Notes: a model not told the origin generated them from the sequence alone. A DNA stretch of 64,000 nucleotides from JASLDZ01 sp965199975 (GCA_965199975.1 OZ241340.1:2356001-2420000); one strand, 5' to 3'. Shown: positions 24,560-33,110, numbered from the stretch's first letter. A program made the numbers and translations.

Positions 24560-25110
24560 GCGGCGGGGTCGTCCGCGGCGCCCAGCGCGAACCAGGCGCC
24601 GTTGGAGGCGAGGCCCAGCACGTCGTCGCGGTCCTGCGCCATCTCCACCACCTCGTAGAACACCGGCCGGGTGAGGCGTGCGCGCAGGCCGCGGCGCACA
24701 TGCAGGTAGGGCGCCGGCGCGCCGCCCGCGCCAACCTCGACGCTCAGCGCATGCTCAGGCCCCGCCTCCACCACGTCGCCCACGTTGGTGAGGAAGCGCA
24801 GCGCCTCGCCCACCCGGTCGACGCGCACCGCCAGGAAGGGCGCGTCGTCCACCCGGATGCGCAGCTTCTCGGCCGGGGTGACGAGGTGGTGGCCGTCGGG
24901 GTCCAGGCGCAGCACCGTGGAGAAGAGGCGCACCAGCGCCTCGCGCGTAATGGGGCGGCCCTCGTGCTCCCACACGCCGTCGCGGCGGATGCGGATGTCG
25001 ATCTCGCCGCAGTGGGGCGGGTTCCACAGGTGCACGGGCGGCAGGCCGCGCGGCTGGGCCCGCGCCGCGGCCGCCACACCCGCGAGGCCCGGGGGAGGGT
25101 CGGCGCTCAC
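24556..25110 (-). CDS. DUF1285 family protein
   Basis: 184 residues from a GTG start (25110) overlapping the upstream acetyltransferase stop. The family pattern is clear: VHLWNPPHCGEIDIRIRRDG, WEHEGRPITREALVRLFSTVLR, then HHLVTPAEKLRIRVDDAPF and a YLHVRRGLRARLTRPVFYEV C-terminal half. DUF1285 proteins are two-domain soluble proteins of unknown function. It is sandwiched in a GTGA-overlapping set: GNAT, DUF1285, NUDIX. Confidence 0.85.
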   Translation of the reverse strand: MSADPPPGLAGVAAAARAQPRGLPPVHLWNPPHCGEIDIRIRRDGVWEHEGRPITREALVRLFSTVLRLDPDGHHLVTPAEKLRIRVDDAPFLAVRVDRVGEALRFLTNVGDVVEAGPEHALSVEVGAGGAPAPYLHVRRGLRARLTRPVFYEVVEMAQDRDDVLGLASNGAWFALGAADDPAA

Positions 25111-25691
25111 GGCGCCGCGCGCCGCGCGCCGCGGGGCAGGCGCGGAATGTGGGCCAGGCCATCGAGGCCGGCGGCCGCGCCCAGGGCGATCTCGCGCACG
25201 AACACGCGGGAGGCGTCGACGGGGCCCGGCAGGCGCACACCCCGCGGCGCGCGCCGAAAGCCCAGCGGTTCGAAGAAGCCGGCGTCGCCCACCAGCAGCA
25301 CCCACGGGTCGCCCGCATCGGCCGCCGCCTCGCAGGTGCGTTCGACGAGAAGCGCGCCCAACCCACGCCGCCGCTCGTCCGCCTCCACCGCGATCGGTCC
25401 CAGGAACACGCCTTGCGCGACGCCCACCGCCAGCGGCCACACCCGCACCGCGCCCAGGAGGCGGGCGGCGTCCCACACGCACAACGACAGGTCGGTGCGC
25501 ACCCTGGCGCCCTCGCGCAGGCGCTCGGCGGTCTTGGCGTAGCGGCCGGGGCCGAAGGCGCGGTCGATCAGGGCGTCGACCACGGCTGCATCCTCGCGCC
25601 GCTCGAACGCCAGGCGGAAGCGCTGCGGCGTAGCGCCTGGGCGCAGGTCGGTGGCGAGCAGGTCGGTCATCCCGGTGGAGGCAATGCGCAT
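25107..25691 (-). CDS. GNAT N-acetyltransferase (YhbS-like)
   Basis: 194 residues. The acetyl-CoA-binding loop appears as GPIAVEADERRRGLGALLVERTCEAA, preceded by beta strands including AARLLGAVRVWPL and followed by VLLVGDAGFFEPLGFRRAP, the YhbS-type end. Substrate unknown. ATG 25691 or 25670 could be the start. First gene of the operon with DUF1285 and NUDIX; divergent from an MFS exporter across 97 bases. Confidence 0.87.
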   Translation of the reverse strand: MRIASTGMTDLLATDLRPGATPQRFRLAFERREDAAVVDALIDRAFGPGRYAKTAERLREGARVRTDLSLCVWDAARLLGAVRVWPLAVGVAQGVFLGPIAVEADERRRGLGALLVERTCEAAADAGDPWVLLVGDAGFFEPLGFRRAPRGVRLPGPVDASRVFVREIALGAAAGLDGLAHIPRLPRGARRAAP

Positions 25692-25788
25692 CGCAGCCTG
25701 GCGTTTCCAAGGCGCAGCGGCGCGTGAGCCTTATCCGGCGATTGCGCGTTGCCGCGCCCCGCCGGCGCCGCCATAGACGCTCGCGCCC

Positions 25789-27123
25789 ATGCCTCCCAGT
25801 TCACGCGCCGCGAAAGCGCCGCCCTCCCCCTCGGTGTTTCGCCATCCGGACTTCCGGCTGCTGATCGCCTCGCGCGTCAGCGCCACGCTGGCGGTGCAGG
25901 CGGAGGCGGTGACCATCGGCTGGCTGGTCTACACCGTGGCCCGCGCCCAGCACCTGTCGATCAAGCAGGGCGCCTTTTTGGTCGGCATGGTGGGGCTGGC
26001 GCAGTTCCTGCCGCTGTTCGCCCTCACTCTCCCCGCCGGCCAGATGGCCGACAGGTTCGACCGCAAGCGCATCACGCAGCTGTGCCTCCTGGCGCTGGCG
26101 GCGTTCGACACGGCGCTGGCGGTGATCGCCCTGCACCCGCGCCCCTCGCTCACCCCGGTCTTCGTGGTCGCCGCCGGCTTCGGCGCCGCGCGCGCCTTTC
26201 TGCAGCCGGCGACCAATGCGCTGGCCCCCATGCTGGTGCCGCGCGACGAGCTGCCCAAGGCCATCGCCTGGAACAGCCTCGGCTTCCAGATGGCCTCGGT
26301 CCTTGGCCCCTGGGTGGGCGGCGCCCTGTGCGCCGCCTCGCCCGCCATCGCCTTCGCCGCGGCGGCGGCGTTCTACGTGCTGTCGCTGGGGCTGCAGCAG
26401 CTGATCGCCGGCGCCACCAGGCCCGAGCCGCAGTCGGGCTCGGCCGCGGCGATGATCCGCGAGGGGCTGGCCTACATCTGGCGTGAGAAGATCGTGTTCG
26501 GCGCCATCAGCCTGGACCTCTTCGCCGTGCTCCTGGGGGGCGCGGTGGCGCTCCTGCCCGTGTTCGCCGAGGACGTGCTGAAGGTCGGCGCCCACGGCTT
26601 CGGGCTGTTGCGCTCGGGGCCGGCGCTGGGCGCGGCGGTTGTGGCTTTCTGGCTGGGGCGCCGCCCCATCGCGCGCCACGCGGGGCGCTGGATGTTCATC
26701 GCCGTGGCCGTGTTCGGCGTGGCGACGCTCGTCTTCGCCGTGTCGCGTTCGCTGGCGCTTTCCATCGCCGCCCTGGCGGTGCTGGGCGCGGCCGACATGG
26801 TCAGCGTGTTCGTGCGCCAGAGCCTGGTGCAGATCGTGACCCCCGACCACATGCGCGGCCGCGTCGCCGCGGTCTCGACGCTGTTCATCGGCGCCTCCAA
26901 CGAGCTTGGCGAGTTCGAGACCGGCGTGGTCGCGCGCGTGCTCGGCCCGGTGGGCGCGGCGATTTTCGGCGGCGTGGGATCGCTCGTGGTCACCGGCGTC
27001 TGGTCGCAGCTCTTCCCGCAACTGCGCCGCGCCGACCGGCTGGCGGCGCCCAAGGCCCTCGCGCCCGCCGACGAGGAATCGCTGGCCGAACCCACCGCCC
27101 CGGAGCGCGCCCCCGCCGCATGA
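25789..27123 (+). CDS. MFS transporter (EntS/MFS_3-like exporter)
   Basis: 444 residues with 10-12 transmembrane segments. The family features are FRHPDFRLLIASRVSATLA, the GQMADRFDRKRITQ cytoplasmic loop between helices 2 and 3, and LVQIVTPDHMRGRVAAVSTLFIGASNELGEFETG, which is typical of the enterobactin-exporter-like branch. Substrate unknown. The stop overlaps the start of the aldolase gene (ATGA). Confidence 0.88.
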   Translation: MPPSSRAAKAPPSPSVFRHPDFRLLIASRVSATLAVQAEAVTIGWLVYTVARAQHLSIKQGAFLVGMVGLAQFLPLFALTLPAGQMADRFDRKRITQLCLLALAAFDTALAVIALHPRPSLTPVFVVAAGFGAARAFLQPATNALAPMLVPRDELPKAIAWNSLGFQMASVLGPWVGGALCAASPAIAFAAAAAFYVLSLGLQQLIAGATRPEPQSGSAAAMIREGLAYIWREKIVFGAISLDLFAVLLGGAVALLPVFAEDVLKVGAHGFGLLRSGPALGAAVVAFWLGRRPIARHAGRWMFIAVAVFGVATLVFAVSRSLALSIAALAVLGAADMVSVFVRQSLVQIVTPDHMRGRVAAVSTLFIGASNELGEFETGVVARVLGPVGAAIFGGVGSLVVTGVWSQLFPQLRRADRLAAPKALAPADEESLAEPTAPERAPAA

Positions 27124-28136
27124 CCGTGCAAGACCGCTACGACTTCGCCTCCGACAACACCGCAGGCGCCGCGCCCGAGGCGATGGAGGCGCTGGTCGCC
27201 GCCAACGCCGGCTTCGCCTCCGGCTACGGGACCGACACGGTCACCGCCCGCGCCGCCGACGCCGTGCGCGCCCTGCTCGACGCCGACGCCGAGGTGCGCT
27301 TCGTGGCGTCCGGCACCGCCGCCAACAGCGTGGCGCTGGCGGCGCTGTGCCGCCCGTTCGAGGCGGTGCTGGCCCACGAGCACGCCCACGTCCGCACCGA
27401 CGAGACCGGCGCGCCGGGCTTCTTCGGCCAGGGCCTCGGCCTGATCGGCCTGCCGGGCGCCAGCGGCCGGATCGACCCCGCCGCGCTGGACGCCGCCCTC
27501 CTCGCCCCCGACGTCAGCTACCGCCAGTCGGCCGCGGCCCTCTCGCTCACCAACGCCACCGAGTACGGCACGGTCTACACGACGGCCGAGGTCGGCGCGC
27601 TCGCCGCCGCCGCCAAGGCGCGCGGCCTGCCCGTGCACCTGGACGGCGCGCGCCTCGCCAACGCCGCGGCCGCGGGCTTCGACCTCAAGGCGGTCGCCCG
27701 GCTCGGGATCGACATGCTGGTGCTGGGCGGGACCAAGGCCGGCATGCCGCCCACCGAGGCGCTGGTGCTGTTCGACCGCGCGCTCTCCCGCCGCTTCGAC
27801 GCCCGGCTGAAGCAGGCCGGCCAGCTGCCGTCGAAGGGGCGCTTCTACGCCGCGCCGTGGATCGGCATGCTCGAGTCGGGCGCTTTTTTGCGCCACGCCG
27901 CCCACGCCAACGCCATGGCGCAGGCGTTGGCGGCGGCCCAGCCCTTCGCGCTGCGCCACCGCGTGCAGGCCAACGCCGTGTTCGTCGAGATGGACGACGC
28001 CCGGCTGCACGCGCTGCATGCGCAGGGCTGGCGCGTCTATCGCTTCACCGACGGCTCGGTGCGCTTCATGTGCTCGTGGGCGACGACGCAGGCGGCGGTG
28101 GAGGCGTTCGCGCAGGCGCTGAAGGGGGTGGCGTAG
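27120..28136 (+). CDS. Low-specificity threonine aldolase (PLP-dependent)
   Basis: 338 residues of the beta-eliminating lyase/threonine aldolase group: FASDNTAGAAPEAMEAL, FVASGTAANSVALAAL, SLTNATEYGTVY, the PLP-contact VHLDGARLANA and the Schiff-base lysine in MLVLGGTKAGM. It cleaves threonine or related beta-hydroxy amino acids to glycine and aldehyde. Coupled by overlap to the upstream MFS gene, so the transporter may handle an amino acid-like compound. Confidence 0.9.
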   Translation: MTVQDRYDFASDNTAGAAPEAMEALVAANAGFASGYGTDTVTARAADAVRALLDADAEVRFVASGTAANSVALAALCRPFEAVLAHEHAHVRTDETGAPGFFGQGLGLIGLPGASGRIDPAALDAALLAPDVSYRQSAAALSLTNATEYGTVYTTAEVGALAAAAKARGLPVHLDGARLANAAAAGFDLKAVARLGIDMLVLGGTKAGMPPTEALVLFDRALSRRFDARLKQAGQLPSKGRFYAAPWIGMLESGAFLRHAAHANAMAQALAAAQPFALRHRVQANAVFVEMDDARLHALHAQGWRVYRFTDGSVRFMCSWATTQAAVEAFAQALKGVA

Positions 28137-28213
28137 TCGCCGCCTTGCCTGCGCCGACGGACTTGGCGACATAGCGATCCGCCCTTTCCCGGCGCAGGCG
28201 ATGAGCATCCCAG

Positions 28214-28855
28214 ATGACGAAGGTTCGCGTGGCCGGCTTCGGCGTCTCGGTGGACGGCTTCGCGGCGGGGATTGACCAGAGCCTGGACGACCCCCTCGGC
28301 AAGCGCGGCCCCGAACTCTTCCAGTGGTATTTCCCGACCCGCAGCTTCCGCGAGATGCACGGCGAGCGCGGCGGCGAGACCGGGGCGGACGACGACTTCG
28401 CGCGGCGCGCCATGCAAGGCTTCGGCGCCTTCATCCTCGGCCGCAACATGTTCGGCCCGGTGCGGGGCGAATGGCCCGACGCGCAATGGAAGGGCTGGTG
28501 GGGCGACGATCCGCCCTACCACGCCCCCACCTTCGTGCTGACGCACCATCCGCGGGCGTCGATCCAGATGCAGGGCGGCACCACCTTCCACTTCGTCACC
28601 GACGGCGTCGAAGCCGCGCTGCAGCGCGCGCGCGACGCCGCGGGCGACAGAGACATCAAGATCGGCGGCGGCGCCGAGACCGTGCGACAGTTCATCCGCG
28701 CAGGTCACGTCGACGAGATGCACCTCGCCGTGGCGCCCATCCTGCTCGGCCAAGGCGAAGCCCTGTTCGACGGCCTCGATCTGCCCGCCCTCGGCTACCG
28801 CACGGTCGAACACGTGGCCACTGAACGGGCCACGCATATCGTGCTGGCGCGGTGA
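28214..28855 (+). CDS. Dihydrofolate reductase-fold (RibD C-terminal-like) protein
   Basis: 213 residues. The fold markers are the start KVRVAGFGVSVDGFAAG, GAFILGRNMFGPVRGEW, APTFVLTHHPR, DIKIGGGAETVRQFI and DEMHLAVAPILLGQGEALF. Members of this family are NADPH-binding reductases of unknown substrate, used in place of canonical FolA only rarely. Ends in a strand (VATERATHIVLAR). No operon partner. Confidence 0.88.
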   Translation: MTKVRVAGFGVSVDGFAAGIDQSLDDPLGKRGPELFQWYFPTRSFREMHGERGGETGADDDFARRAMQGFGAFILGRNMFGPVRGEWPDAQWKGWWGDDPPYHAPTFVLTHHPRASIQMQGGTTFHFVTDGVEAALQRARDAAGDRDIKIGGGAETVRQFIRAGHVDEMHLAVAPILLGQGEALFDGLDLPALGYRTVEHVATERATHIVLAR

Positions 28856-29255
28856 TGTGACCGGGCTCGGCGACCCGTCGGAACGGAAAGCCGAAGGTCG
28901 CCTTTCCGGACGAATGTTAGCAGCCGCTTGCCACCGAGGCTGTGTAAAAACACATTTTTGCCTGAGTTGCTCGCAAGGAACTTGCTCAGGATGGTGTAGA
29001 TCAAGCGGCTTCATGCTCCCGAGGCACTTGCGACGCGTGCTTAGGGTAAGGAATTGCGCGAGCGAAAGTGCTCTCACGTTTCTACAGCCTCGACCCAAAT
29101 CGGACACTACCGCTGCCTCGCCGCTTCGGGCAGGCTCGGCTCAAAGCATTTGTTGAAAGAGTCCGCTCGTCGGCTTGAGTGACGAAAGCCCAGTGTGGCT
29201 TGCACGTGCTGCTACTCCGCCACTGTCTACTGATACACTTGACATTTTGCTAAGG
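28856..29255. other. 400-bp gene-free stretch
   Basis: No supported gene. Notable items: a palindromic GTGTAAAAACACA at ~28,942 preceded by GAGGCT, resembling terminal repeats of some insertion sequences but with no transposase; and a CCCAAATCGGACACT motif at ~29,094 like one at ~30,560. The sequence is less GC-rich than the flanks, consistent with an accessory boundary next to the toxin locus. Confidence 0.4.
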
Positions 29256-29477
29256 TCACCTGGGCAGGTAGTGTTCTGAAATAATCTCGCCATCTTTCGC
29301 ATCAATAATGAATTTAGTTCTTGTTCCTCGTAGCCGTGGATTAGACAAGACATCATAGCTCGTGACCGAACCAAACCAAGACCGTCGTGCCTGCACGCTG
29401 ACCGGCTCCGCCAAGCCCCAACCACGCTCCTTCGCACGAGCGCGAGCAATATCGGCGGCAACTTCAGGTAGTATCAT
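29256..29477 (-). CDS. Presumed immunity protein of the adjacent toxin
   Basis: 73 residues, overlapping the upstream metallopeptidase stop by 4 bases. The C-terminal half VTSYDVLSNP...RTKFIIDAKDGEIISEHYLPR has the strand pattern (F-x-I-D-x-K-x-G-x-I) common in small NTF2-like or PepSY-like immunity proteins, with an N-terminal helix (PEVAADIARARAKERG). No signal peptide. The assignment depends on overlap with a toxin-type gene and on that weak pattern; it is otherwise a hypothetical protein. Confidence 0.55.
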   Translation of the reverse strand: MILPEVAADIARARAKERGWGLAEPVSVQARRSWFGSVTSYDVLSNPRLRGTRTKFIIDAKDGEIISEHYLPR

Positions 29478-30391
29478 TGAGGCTGCGGTGGCTTGCCACG
29501 GCTTAGCGACACGTAAAACAATGTACCTCCCAACGTTATTGTGCCGATCGCTTGGCCCTCCGCCTTCAGCACGGCTACAGTGACATAGGCTTTGTCACCC
29601 TCGATCGGAAACCTCCAGGCTTGAAAGGCTTTCTCCAATCCATTCACCTTCAGTTGGGCGTACCCCTCTGCAAGCGCCTCCTCAAGATAGCGGAGCAGCG
29701 CTGACCGGCTATAGCCAGCCGTGTTGATTTCGGCGCGGAGGCGGCGGAACGGACCCGTCTTGGGTGAGAAGAACCGGTGCACCACTTCGTGCAGCAACGT
29801 CAGGCGCTGTTCGGTCAGCGATTGATCACGTGAGACGGAAATCACGCCGTACTCGTCGGTGATGCCGAGATTGCCATCCGGCAGGCTGGCCGGGCGCGAC
29901 ACACGCAGCTGGTTGCCCGAGGGGGGTGGTTCGCCAACTTTGATGCGGGGCTGCAGGCGTGGCATGCCCCGCTCGGCCACGACCCGCGCTTGGCCATGCA
30001 AGAGCACCACTTCAACAACTGAGATCCCAAGGATCGTCACAGCCTCGGCGAAGTGAGACGCCGCCTCCTTCAGGTCGGCCTCCGACTGCGCAGAGACAAC
30101 CGTACGGGTAAAGGCCAGAATCTCATTAGCGCCTTGGAATATAGATAGTCCCAACGTGCAGAAGCCGACGAGCAATAAAGCTGCGTCTATGAACTCACCG
30201 ACACCGAACGCATGTGACCCACCCCAGAGCAAGAGCGTCCCCGCAATCAGGGCTAGAGCTTTGGGGGTGAGCATTTGCTCCACCACCCGGCCCGCGTCTC
30301 CAGGAAGCAGAGGGATCGATAGCCGCATAGCTCGACCGGCTTTATCTACGAGAGACATACTCGGCACGGGCGGATTTGCAGGGTCAGCCAT
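29474..30391 (-). CDS. Stand-alone polymorphic-toxin-type zinc metallopeptidase
   Basis: 305 residues. The N-terminal half has hydrophobic segments at ~45-58, 67-86 and 115-132 (TLLLWGGSHAFGVGEFIDA; NEILAF; SEADLKEAASHFAEAVTILG), the pretoxin pattern seen in Rhs/PAAR-type effectors. The C-terminal half has a zincin core H201-E-V-V-H205 in LTLLHEVVHRFFSPKTG. Then RAEINTAGYSRSALLRYLEEALAEGYAQLKVNG supplies a third Glu ligand candidate (E237/E238/E242). This C-terminal layout matches metallopeptidase toxins I know from polymorphic toxin families. No PAAR, VgrG or Rhs gene is adjacent, so delivery is unknown. The start ATG 30391 is the only good one. Confidence 0.7.
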   Translation of the reverse strand: MADPANPPVPSMSLVDKAGRAMRLSIPLLPGDAGRVVEQMLTPKALALIAGTLLLWGGSHAFGVGEFIDAALLLVGFCTLGLSIFQGANEILAFTRTVVSAQSEADLKEAASHFAEAVTILGISVVEVVLLHGQARVVAERGMPRLQPRIKVGEPPPSGNQLRVSRPASLPDGNLGITDEYGVISVSRDQSLTEQRLTLLHEVVHRFFSPKTGPFRRLRAEINTAGYSRSALLRYLEEALAEGYAQLKVNGLEKAFQAWRFPIEGDKAYVTVAVLKAEGQAIGTITLGGTLFYVSLSRGKPPQPQ

Positions 30392-30828
30392 CCGTCACCT
30401 TGCCGCTCGCCACATTCAGAGTCGCTTCTTAGATTCATCGCGTCTACTTTATATCCGTTCGATAGTTTGAAAGCGAGTGCCCCTTTTGCCGGAGCGAAGC
30501 CAAAGGCAGCCTTTAGTGCTAATCTAACGCGTTGCCGCCAGGGGGCGAGTGCCTAACTTCCACCCAAGGCGGACATTCGAACGCTCCGCTCGTCGGCGGC
30601 TGATCGCGCCGGACATGGCTCTGGCCGACGCCGCTCCACGCACTGGAAGCCGGGACTTGCACCGCCGCCGCCAACTCCCATCTCAGCCCTCGGAGACGCT
30701 GGTTCGCCGGGTCTCCAGGTTCGTTTCGACGCCCTCAAGGGGTCGTGGCGGGCCGTTCCCATAGGCGTCCGGGCTCCGCAGGTCCGGGCGTCGTCAGCAC
30801 CTTGCTTAGCCAAGAAGGATGCCTTCCC
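30392..30828. other. 437-bp gap between toxin locus and hsp20
   Basis: No convincing gene. The left 100 bases are AT-richer and should hold the toxin promoter. At ~30,557-30,577 is CTTCCACCCAAGGCGGACAT, a motif echoed at ~8224 (reverse orientation) and partly at ~29,094. The right ~80 bases are the hsp20 leader (see next entry). Confidence 0.4.
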
Positions 30829-30831
30829 ATG
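30800..30831 (+). promoter_or_regulatory. Possible ROSE-like RNA thermometer over the hsp20 ribosome site
   Basis: CCTTGCT (30800-30806) can pair with the Shine-Dalgarno AGAAGG (30813-30818), using the TTGCT anti-SD core that is conserved in ROSE elements. One C-A mismatch departs from the consensus. Hsp20 genes of Alphaproteobacteria are frequent ROSE targets. Not folded, so tentative. Confidence 0.32.
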
Positions 30832-31296
30832 CGCACCATCGACTATTCCCCGCTCTACCGTTCCGTGGTCGGCTTCGACCGATTGGCGAGCCTTCTCGAT
30901 GCGGCCGCCAAGGGCGCGGACGCCGCGGGCTATCCGCCCTACAACATCGAGTCCGTGGGCGATGACGCCTATCGGATCGAGCTCGCCGTGGCGGGCTTCG
31001 CCTCCGACGAGCTCGAGCTGAACGCGCGTGAGAACGTGCTCACCGTCACCGGCCGCAAGGCCGCCAACGACGATGGCGCCAAGCGCTTCCTCCATCGCGG
31101 GCTTGCGGCGCGCAATTTCGAGCGCCGCTTCCAGATGGCCGACTACGTGGTGGTCACAGGCGCCGCGCTCGCCAACGGCCTCTTGACCATCGACCTGGAG
31201 CGCCAGCTGCCGGAGAGCCTCAAGCCCCGCCGCATCGAGATCGCCACCGCCGCCCCCCACGCGACCGCGATCGAAGGCCAAGCGCAGGCGGCGTAA
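30829..31296 (+). CDS. Small heat shock protein Hsp20
   Basis: 155 residues with an alpha-crystallin domain between ~35 and 135: PPYNIESVGDDAYRIELAVAGFASDELELNARENVLTVTGRK, LHRGLAARNFERRFQMADYV and ANGLLTIDLERQLPE. The opening DYSPLYRSVVGFDRLASLLD is the IbpA-type N-terminus. It holds unfolding proteins for refolding by DnaK/ClpB. A good Shine-Dalgarno (AGAAGGA) precedes the ATG and a terminator follows, so it is monocistronic. Confidence 0.94.
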   Translation: MRTIDYSPLYRSVVGFDRLASLLDAAAKGADAAGYPPYNIESVGDDAYRIELAVAGFASDELELNARENVLTVTGRKAANDDGAKRFLHRGLAARNFERRFQMADYVVVTGAALANGLLTIDLERQLPESLKPRRIEIATAAPHATAIEGQAQAA

Positions 31297-31320
31297 AGCC
31301 GGCTCAGCACCGGGACGAGG

Positions 31321-31351
31321 ACGGGCGGCGCGGCGACGCGCCGCCCGTTTT
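31321..31351 (+). terminator. Rho-independent terminator after hsp20
   Basis: A perfect 11-bp stem, ACGGGCGGCGC (31321-31331) with GCGCCGCCCGT (31338-31348), loop GGCGAC, followed by a T-run (31348-31351). Confidence 0.85.
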
Positions 31352-31368
31352 CGTGGCAGCATGGGCGC

Positions 31369-31845
31369 GTGCCCCGCATGGCGACCGCTCATCTGCTGCA
31401 CGGCTTCATCGGCGCCGGGAAGACGACGCTCGCGCGCCGGCTCGAAGCGCGCCACGCCGCAGTGACGTTCACGCCGGACGCCTGGATGGCGGCGCTGTTC
31501 GGACCGGACCCGCCGGCGGCGCAGTTCGCGAGGCATGCGCAGACGATCAAGGACCAGCTTCACCCGACCTGGTCGCGGCTTCTGCGCCTCGGCGTGGACG
31601 TGGTGCTCGACTATGGCTTCTGGACGCGCGCCGAGCGCGACGAGGCGCGCCGTCGCGTCGCCGACGCCGGCGCCGTATCGCGTCTCTACCGTCTCCACAT
31701 TCCGGACGCAGACGCCCTCACGCGCGTCTCGCTGCGCAACCTCGCCGATCCTGCGGGGCTGCAGATCCCTCCCGGCGCCTACGAGGCGCTGAGGGCCCGC
31801 TTCGAACCGCTGGACCCCGACGAAGCCGCCGAGCCGGGCCTCTGA
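31369..31845 (+). CDS. P-loop ATP-binding protein (AAA_33 kinase-like)
   Basis: 158 residues. A Walker A motif GFIGAGKTTLARRL lies at about residues 12-25, followed by FTPDAWMAALFG and LGVDVVLDYGFWTRAERDEARRR, the pattern of AAA_33 (zeta-toxin/polynucleotide kinase-like) small kinases. The target is unknown. GTG 31369 or ATG 31378 may be the start. No operon partner; convergent with the pentapeptide protein. Confidence 0.82.
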   Translation: MPRMATAHLLHGFIGAGKTTLARRLEARHAAVTFTPDAWMAALFGPDPPAAQFARHAQTIKDQLHPTWSRLLRLGVDVVLDYGFWTRAERDEARRRVADAGAVSRLYRLHIPDADALTRVSLRNLADPAGLQIPPGAYEALRARFEPLDPDEAAEPGL

Positions 31846-31853
31846 TCCGGCCC

Positions 31854-33110
31854 TCAGCCCCCCAGCGACAGGCTGCGCACGCCGGCCAGGTTGGCGCCGG
31901 CGAGCTCGATCTGGCGGGTGACGGCGCCGGCGAAGTTGGCGCGCTCCAGGTCCGCGCCCTCCATCTGCACGCGCCGCAGGTCCGCGCCCGAGAAGTCGGT
32001 CGCCTTGCACAGGGTCTCGCGCAGGTCGGCGGGCAGCAGGCGATCGGCGCCGATCACCAGCGGGCTGAGCTGCGCCTCGCGCAGGTCGGCGCTGGAGAGG
32101 CGCGCGCCCTTCAGCCGCACGCCGCGCAGGTCGGCGCGGCGCAGGTTGCAGCCGCGCAGGTCGCAGCCCTCGAGGTTGGCGCCCTGCAGCTGCACGCCCG
32201 CCATGTCGAGGCCGTAGAAGGTGGCGCCCTTGGCCGACAGCGCGGTCAGGTTGAGCCCGGCGATGGACTTCAGCGCCCGCAGGTCGGCGCCGTCGAAGGT
32301 TGAGGGCTGGCCCTCGCGCCCGCCCGTCTCGCACCACAGGGCGTGGGCGTCGAGCATTTCGCCGTACGGCAGGGTGGAGACGTCCTGGCCGATGGGGCGG
32401 TCGGTCAGGGCGCCGGTGAGGTCGGCCCGGCTCACGTTCCAGCTGGCGGTCTTGGCGCCCATCAGCACCGCGTCGCGCAGGTCGGCGCCGGCGAGGTCGG
32501 CGCCCGAGAGATCGGCGCCCGAGAGGTCGGCGCCGGTCAGCGTGGCCTGCTTGAGGTTGGCGCGGACGAGCTTGCAGTCCTTCATGACGGCGTCGGAGAA
32601 GTCGGCGCGCATGGCGGTGACGCCGGAGAGCTTGGAGCGGGTGAGGTCGGCGCCGGCCAGCACCGCCCCCTGCAGCTCGCCGGTGCGGCTCTTGTGCTCG
32701 ACCGGCCGCAGGCCCTCGCGGCGATCGGCGGCGGCCACCGCGCCCTCGCGCAGGTCGGCCTCGAACAGGTCGGCGCCGGTGAGGTTGGCGCCGCGCAGGC
32801 AGGCGCCTCGCAGGTCGGCCCGGCGCAGCGACGCCTCGGCCAGGACGCTAAACTGGAGGTCGGCGCCGTAGAGGTTGGCGTGGTCCAGCCGCGCGGCGGT
32901 GAGGTCGCATTCCGCCAGCACCGCGCCTGTGAAGTCGGCGTCGGTCAGGTTGCGGCCGCGCAGCTCCAGGCCCGAAAGGTCCATCCAGGAGAAGATGGCG
33001 CGCGCCCCGCCGGGCTTGGCCTGCCACAGCCGGTCGTGCCGGGCGCAGATGGCGTCCAGCTCGAGCTGGGTGATGCGGCGGTGGGCGATCTGCGCGGCGG
33101 CGGCCGCCAT
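31854..33110 (-). CDS. Pentapeptide repeat protein
   Basis: 418 residues. Two long tracts of A(D/N)LxX repeats are visible: one from ~45 to 125 (LSGLELRGRNLTDADFTGAVL... RRADLRGACLRGANLTGADL) and a second from ~150 to 235, with further repeats after ~300 (LQGANLEGCDLRGCNLRRADL). They are separated by a non-repeat spacer around 245-290. Such repeats form a right-handed quadrilateral beta-helix. The N-terminal ~40 residues (ITQLELDAICARHDRLWQ) are not repeat. Some members mimic DNA and protect gyrase, most are of unknown function. Confidence 0.9.
   Translation of the reverse strand: MAAAAAQIAHRRITQLELDAICARHDRLWQAKPGGARAIFSWMDLSGLELRGRNLTDADFTGAVLAECDLTAARLDHANLYGADLQFSVLAEASLRRADLRGACLRGANLTGADLFEADLREGAVAAADRREGLRPVEHKSRTGELQGAVLAGADLTRSKLSGVTAMRADFSDAVMKDCKLVRANLKQATLTGADLSGADLSGADLAGADLRDAVLMGAKTASWNVSRADLTGALTDRPIGQDVSTLPYGEMLDAHALWCETGGREGQPSTFDGADLRALKSIAGLNLTALSAKGATFYGLDMAGVQLQGANLEGCDLRGCNLRRADLRGVRLKGARLSSADLREAQLSPLVIGADRLLPADLRETLCKATDFSGADLRRVQMEGADLERANFAGAVTRQIELAGANLAGVRSLSLGG

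Noticed and set aside
28938..28960. GAGGCTGTGTAAAAACACA as an insertion-sequence end
   Set aside because: Resembles terminal repeats of some IS families but no partner repeat or transposase fragment can be found within 2 kb.
30745..30770. Heat-shock sigma-32 promoter for hsp20
   Set aside because: A CCCATA element is present at ~30,759 but no CTTG-type -35 box lies at the right distance.
30553..32337. 594-residue minus-strand ORF
   Set aside because: Composition is that of antisense translation of hsp20, the P-loop gene and part of the pentapeptide gene, all well supported on their own frames.
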